Assembly: GCA_963839725.1 (NCBI GenBank)
Contig: CAWIWT010000043.1
Coordinates: forward strand, 21,833 to 85,832
DNA length: 64,000 nt
Direction: 5' to 3'
Source: Kumtagia sp963839725
Lineage (GTDB): Bacteria; Pseudomonadota; Alphaproteobacteria; Rhizobiales; Rhizobiaceae
The position numbers and the translations under genes were made by a program. Under the pieces are notes generated by a model that saw only the letters and a program-made list of their open reading frames with translations, had not been told where the DNA came from and searched no databases. Below are positions 62,734 to 64,000 of the stretch, piece after piece; the stretch's first letter is position 1; the number at the start of each line of letters is the position of its first letter.

Positions 62734-63990
62734 TTATTCAGCTGCGATAGCCTTCATCTGTGACTTGGCCTCCGAGATGACCGTATCCAGGTCCGTGTCC
62801 TCGTAGTAGGCGCGCTGCAGCATCTGCAGCCACGGGCCTTGCGGTGAATTGATCAGCTCGAAGAATTTCAGCGTGTAGGGCGTCTTCGCCACTTCGATCG
62901 CCTTCGCAACGTCCTGCACCTTCGGCTCGGCCTGGAAGTATTTGTTTTCCGCCATATCGCCGCGCGTCGTCATGTTGAGCATCTTGGCGTAGACCTCTAC
63001 CTGGATCTCGTCTGAGAGCAGAAACTTCATAAAGTCGATCGCATCGTCAACGCGCTTGGAGCCGTTCGGAATAGTGACAATGTCACCGCCTGCGAAGGAC
63101 GACACCTCGCCGCTCTTCACGCCCGGAAGGAGAGCAATACCGAAATCCATGTTCGGGTTCTGCTCCTTCGCAAGTGTGATGTTGAAGTTGCCAGTGCCCA
63201 TCATCCCGATCTTGCCGGAGCCGAAGCGCAAGTGGAATGTTTCGCCGGTCTCCGCGCGGGCATCCTCATGGACATTGCCCGCCTTGATCATGTCGCGGGC
63301 CCACTGCAGCACCTCCTTGACGCCCTCGCCTTGCAGAGGCTCGTCATTTGCGTCCTTGGGTTCGATCGTGGCGCCCGACGCCCAAATCAGCGGACCGACG
63401 GTGAAGATGTTGCAGCCCGCGCAGTTACCGGGCAGGAAGTAACCTTTAACATCGCCGCCCAGCGCTGTGATCTTGTCCGCATACTCGCGTACTTCCGCAA
63501 GGCTCGTCGGAGGCTTCTCAGGATCGAGTCCGGCCTTGCGGAATAGATCTTTGTTGTAAAATAGCGCCGAGACGTCGGCATAAAGCGGCACGCCGTAGAG
63601 TTTGCCATCATAGGTCGATACCGCCATGTGGCCTGGGCTTGCCGTCTTCAACTCGGGCCAGTCCTTGATCTTGTCGGTGATGTCGACCAGTTGGCCGGCT
63701 GCCTCGAACTGCGGACCGTATATAAGGTCCATGCCCATGAGGTCGGGAACGTCGCCGCTTGCGATCGCCTGGGCGATCTTCGGCACCATTTCCGTATGCG
63801 GAATGTAGGTCAGTTTGATCTTCCGGTCGGGGTTTTTTTCGTTCCAAGCGGCAACAAGGGCATCCACCATGGCAGCATTGCCGCCGCTCCGCTCCCACAT
63901 TTGCAGGTCTTCCGCGATCGCGGGCAACGCCACCATCGCCAACAGCCCGGCAATGGCTGATCGAAAGTACGTTCTCATCTGCAAGCTCAT
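62734..63990 (-). CDS. Carbohydrate ABC transporter substrate-binding protein (family 1)
   Basis: The 418-residue protein has a Sec signal peptide (RTYFRSAIAGLLAMVALPAI then AEDLQMW) and a family 1 solute-binding body (GGNAAMVDALVAAWNEKNPD, GDVPDLMGMDLIYGPQF, YGVPLYADVSALFYNKDLFR). A GGAGG site lies seven bases before the ATG at the right edge of the window. It is expected to bind the arabinose- or oligosaccharide-type substrate later split by the GH127 enzyme. Confidence 0.92.
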   Translation of the reverse strand: MSLQMRTYFRSAIAGLLAMVALPAIAEDLQMWERSGGNAAMVDALVAAWNEKNPDRKIKLTYIPHTEMVPKIAQAIASGDVPDLMGMDLIYGPQFEAAGQLVDITDKIKDWPELKTASPGHMAVSTYDGKLYGVPLYADVSALFYNKDLFRKAGLDPEKPPTSLAEVREYADKITALGGDVKGYFLPGNCAGCNIFTVGPLIWASGATIEPKDANDEPLQGEGVKEVLQWARDMIKAGNVHEDARAETGETFHLRFGSGKIGMMGTGNFNITLAKEQNPNMDFGIALLPGVKSGEVSSFAGGDIVTIPNGSKRVDDAIDFMKFLLSDEIQVEVYAKMLNMTTRGDMAENKYFQAEPKVQDVAKAIEVAKTPYTLKFFELINSPQGPWLQMLQRAYYEDTDLDTVISEAKSQMKAIAAE

Positions 63991-64000
63991 AGGTTCCTCC

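Overview
The window reads as part of an alphaproteobacterial genome, most likely Rhizobiales and probably Mesorhizobium-like. The grounds are high GC, a CIRCE-controlled groESL pair, many small hypothetical proteins of types I associate with rhizobia, and the mix of BMP-type, dipeptide, TRAP and sugar uptake systems. The density of insertion sequences, gene fragments, chimeric ORFs and single-base frameshifts points to an accessory region (genomic or symbiosis island, or a large plasmid) rather than core chromosome. No rRNA, tRNA, CRISPR array or replication origin was recognised.

Layout. 0-6.5 kb: small proteins, groES-groEL on the minus strand with a CIRCE operator, three small genes trailing groEL, and a flavin/2Fe-2S reductase whose Rieske oxygenase partner survives only as a C-terminal stub. 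6.8-11 kb: decay zone with a ParB-like relic, a degenerate repeat array, a frameshifted ABM monooxygenase, an IS110 transposase remnant and a DNA ligase fused to the tail of a gamma-glutamyltransferase. 11-16.3 kb: a large adenylate cyclase/ATPase/TPR regulator with a frameshift near its end, and a tyrosine recombinase gene split at codon 3 by a complete IS630-family element. 16.5-24.8 kb: a tightly overlapping operon led by an XRE regulator, encoding a six-subunit complex related to group 4 hydrogenases and complex I, in which the N-terminal NiFe cysteine motif of the large subunit is replaced by serines.

25-30.5 kb: a secreted polysaccharide lyase-like protein, a DUF4239 membrane protein, and a divergent pair of FAD-linked oxidase and GlxA-type regulator. 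30.7-32.8 kb: an IS1182-like transposase remnant interrupted by an IS110-family element. 33.8-38.8 kb: a complete BMP-family ABC importer (binding protein, double ATPase, two permeases). 39.4-50 kb: a catabolic neighbourhood: an MttB/FMN-reductase chimera, a GlxA regulator, a DddP-like M24 enzyme, an isochorismatase-type hydrolase, an alpha/beta hydrolase, a dipeptide-type binding protein, a DUF1579 protein, a MaoC dehydratase and a luciferase-like monooxygenase. Several of these are frameshifted. A TGCGG-N5-CGCA operator motif, in tandem at 21-bp spacing, precedes two of these genes. 50-54 kb: small-gene and relic zone with dispersed palindromic repeats. 54-57.6 kb: a DctP-DctQ-DctM TRAP transporter with a frameshifted DctP. 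57.9-64 kb: a GH127 glycosidase, a LacI regulator and sugar ABC permeases with their binding protein.

Two systems stand out. One is the NiFe-ligand-less hydrogenase-like complex with its own regulator. The other is the GlxA-centred cluster, whose shared tandem operator links a DddP-like enzyme lacking the expected catalytic Asp to an orphan binding protein. At least sixteen frameshifts cluster in particular segments, while neighbouring operons are intact. That suggests real decay, but unpolished sequence cannot be excluded from here.
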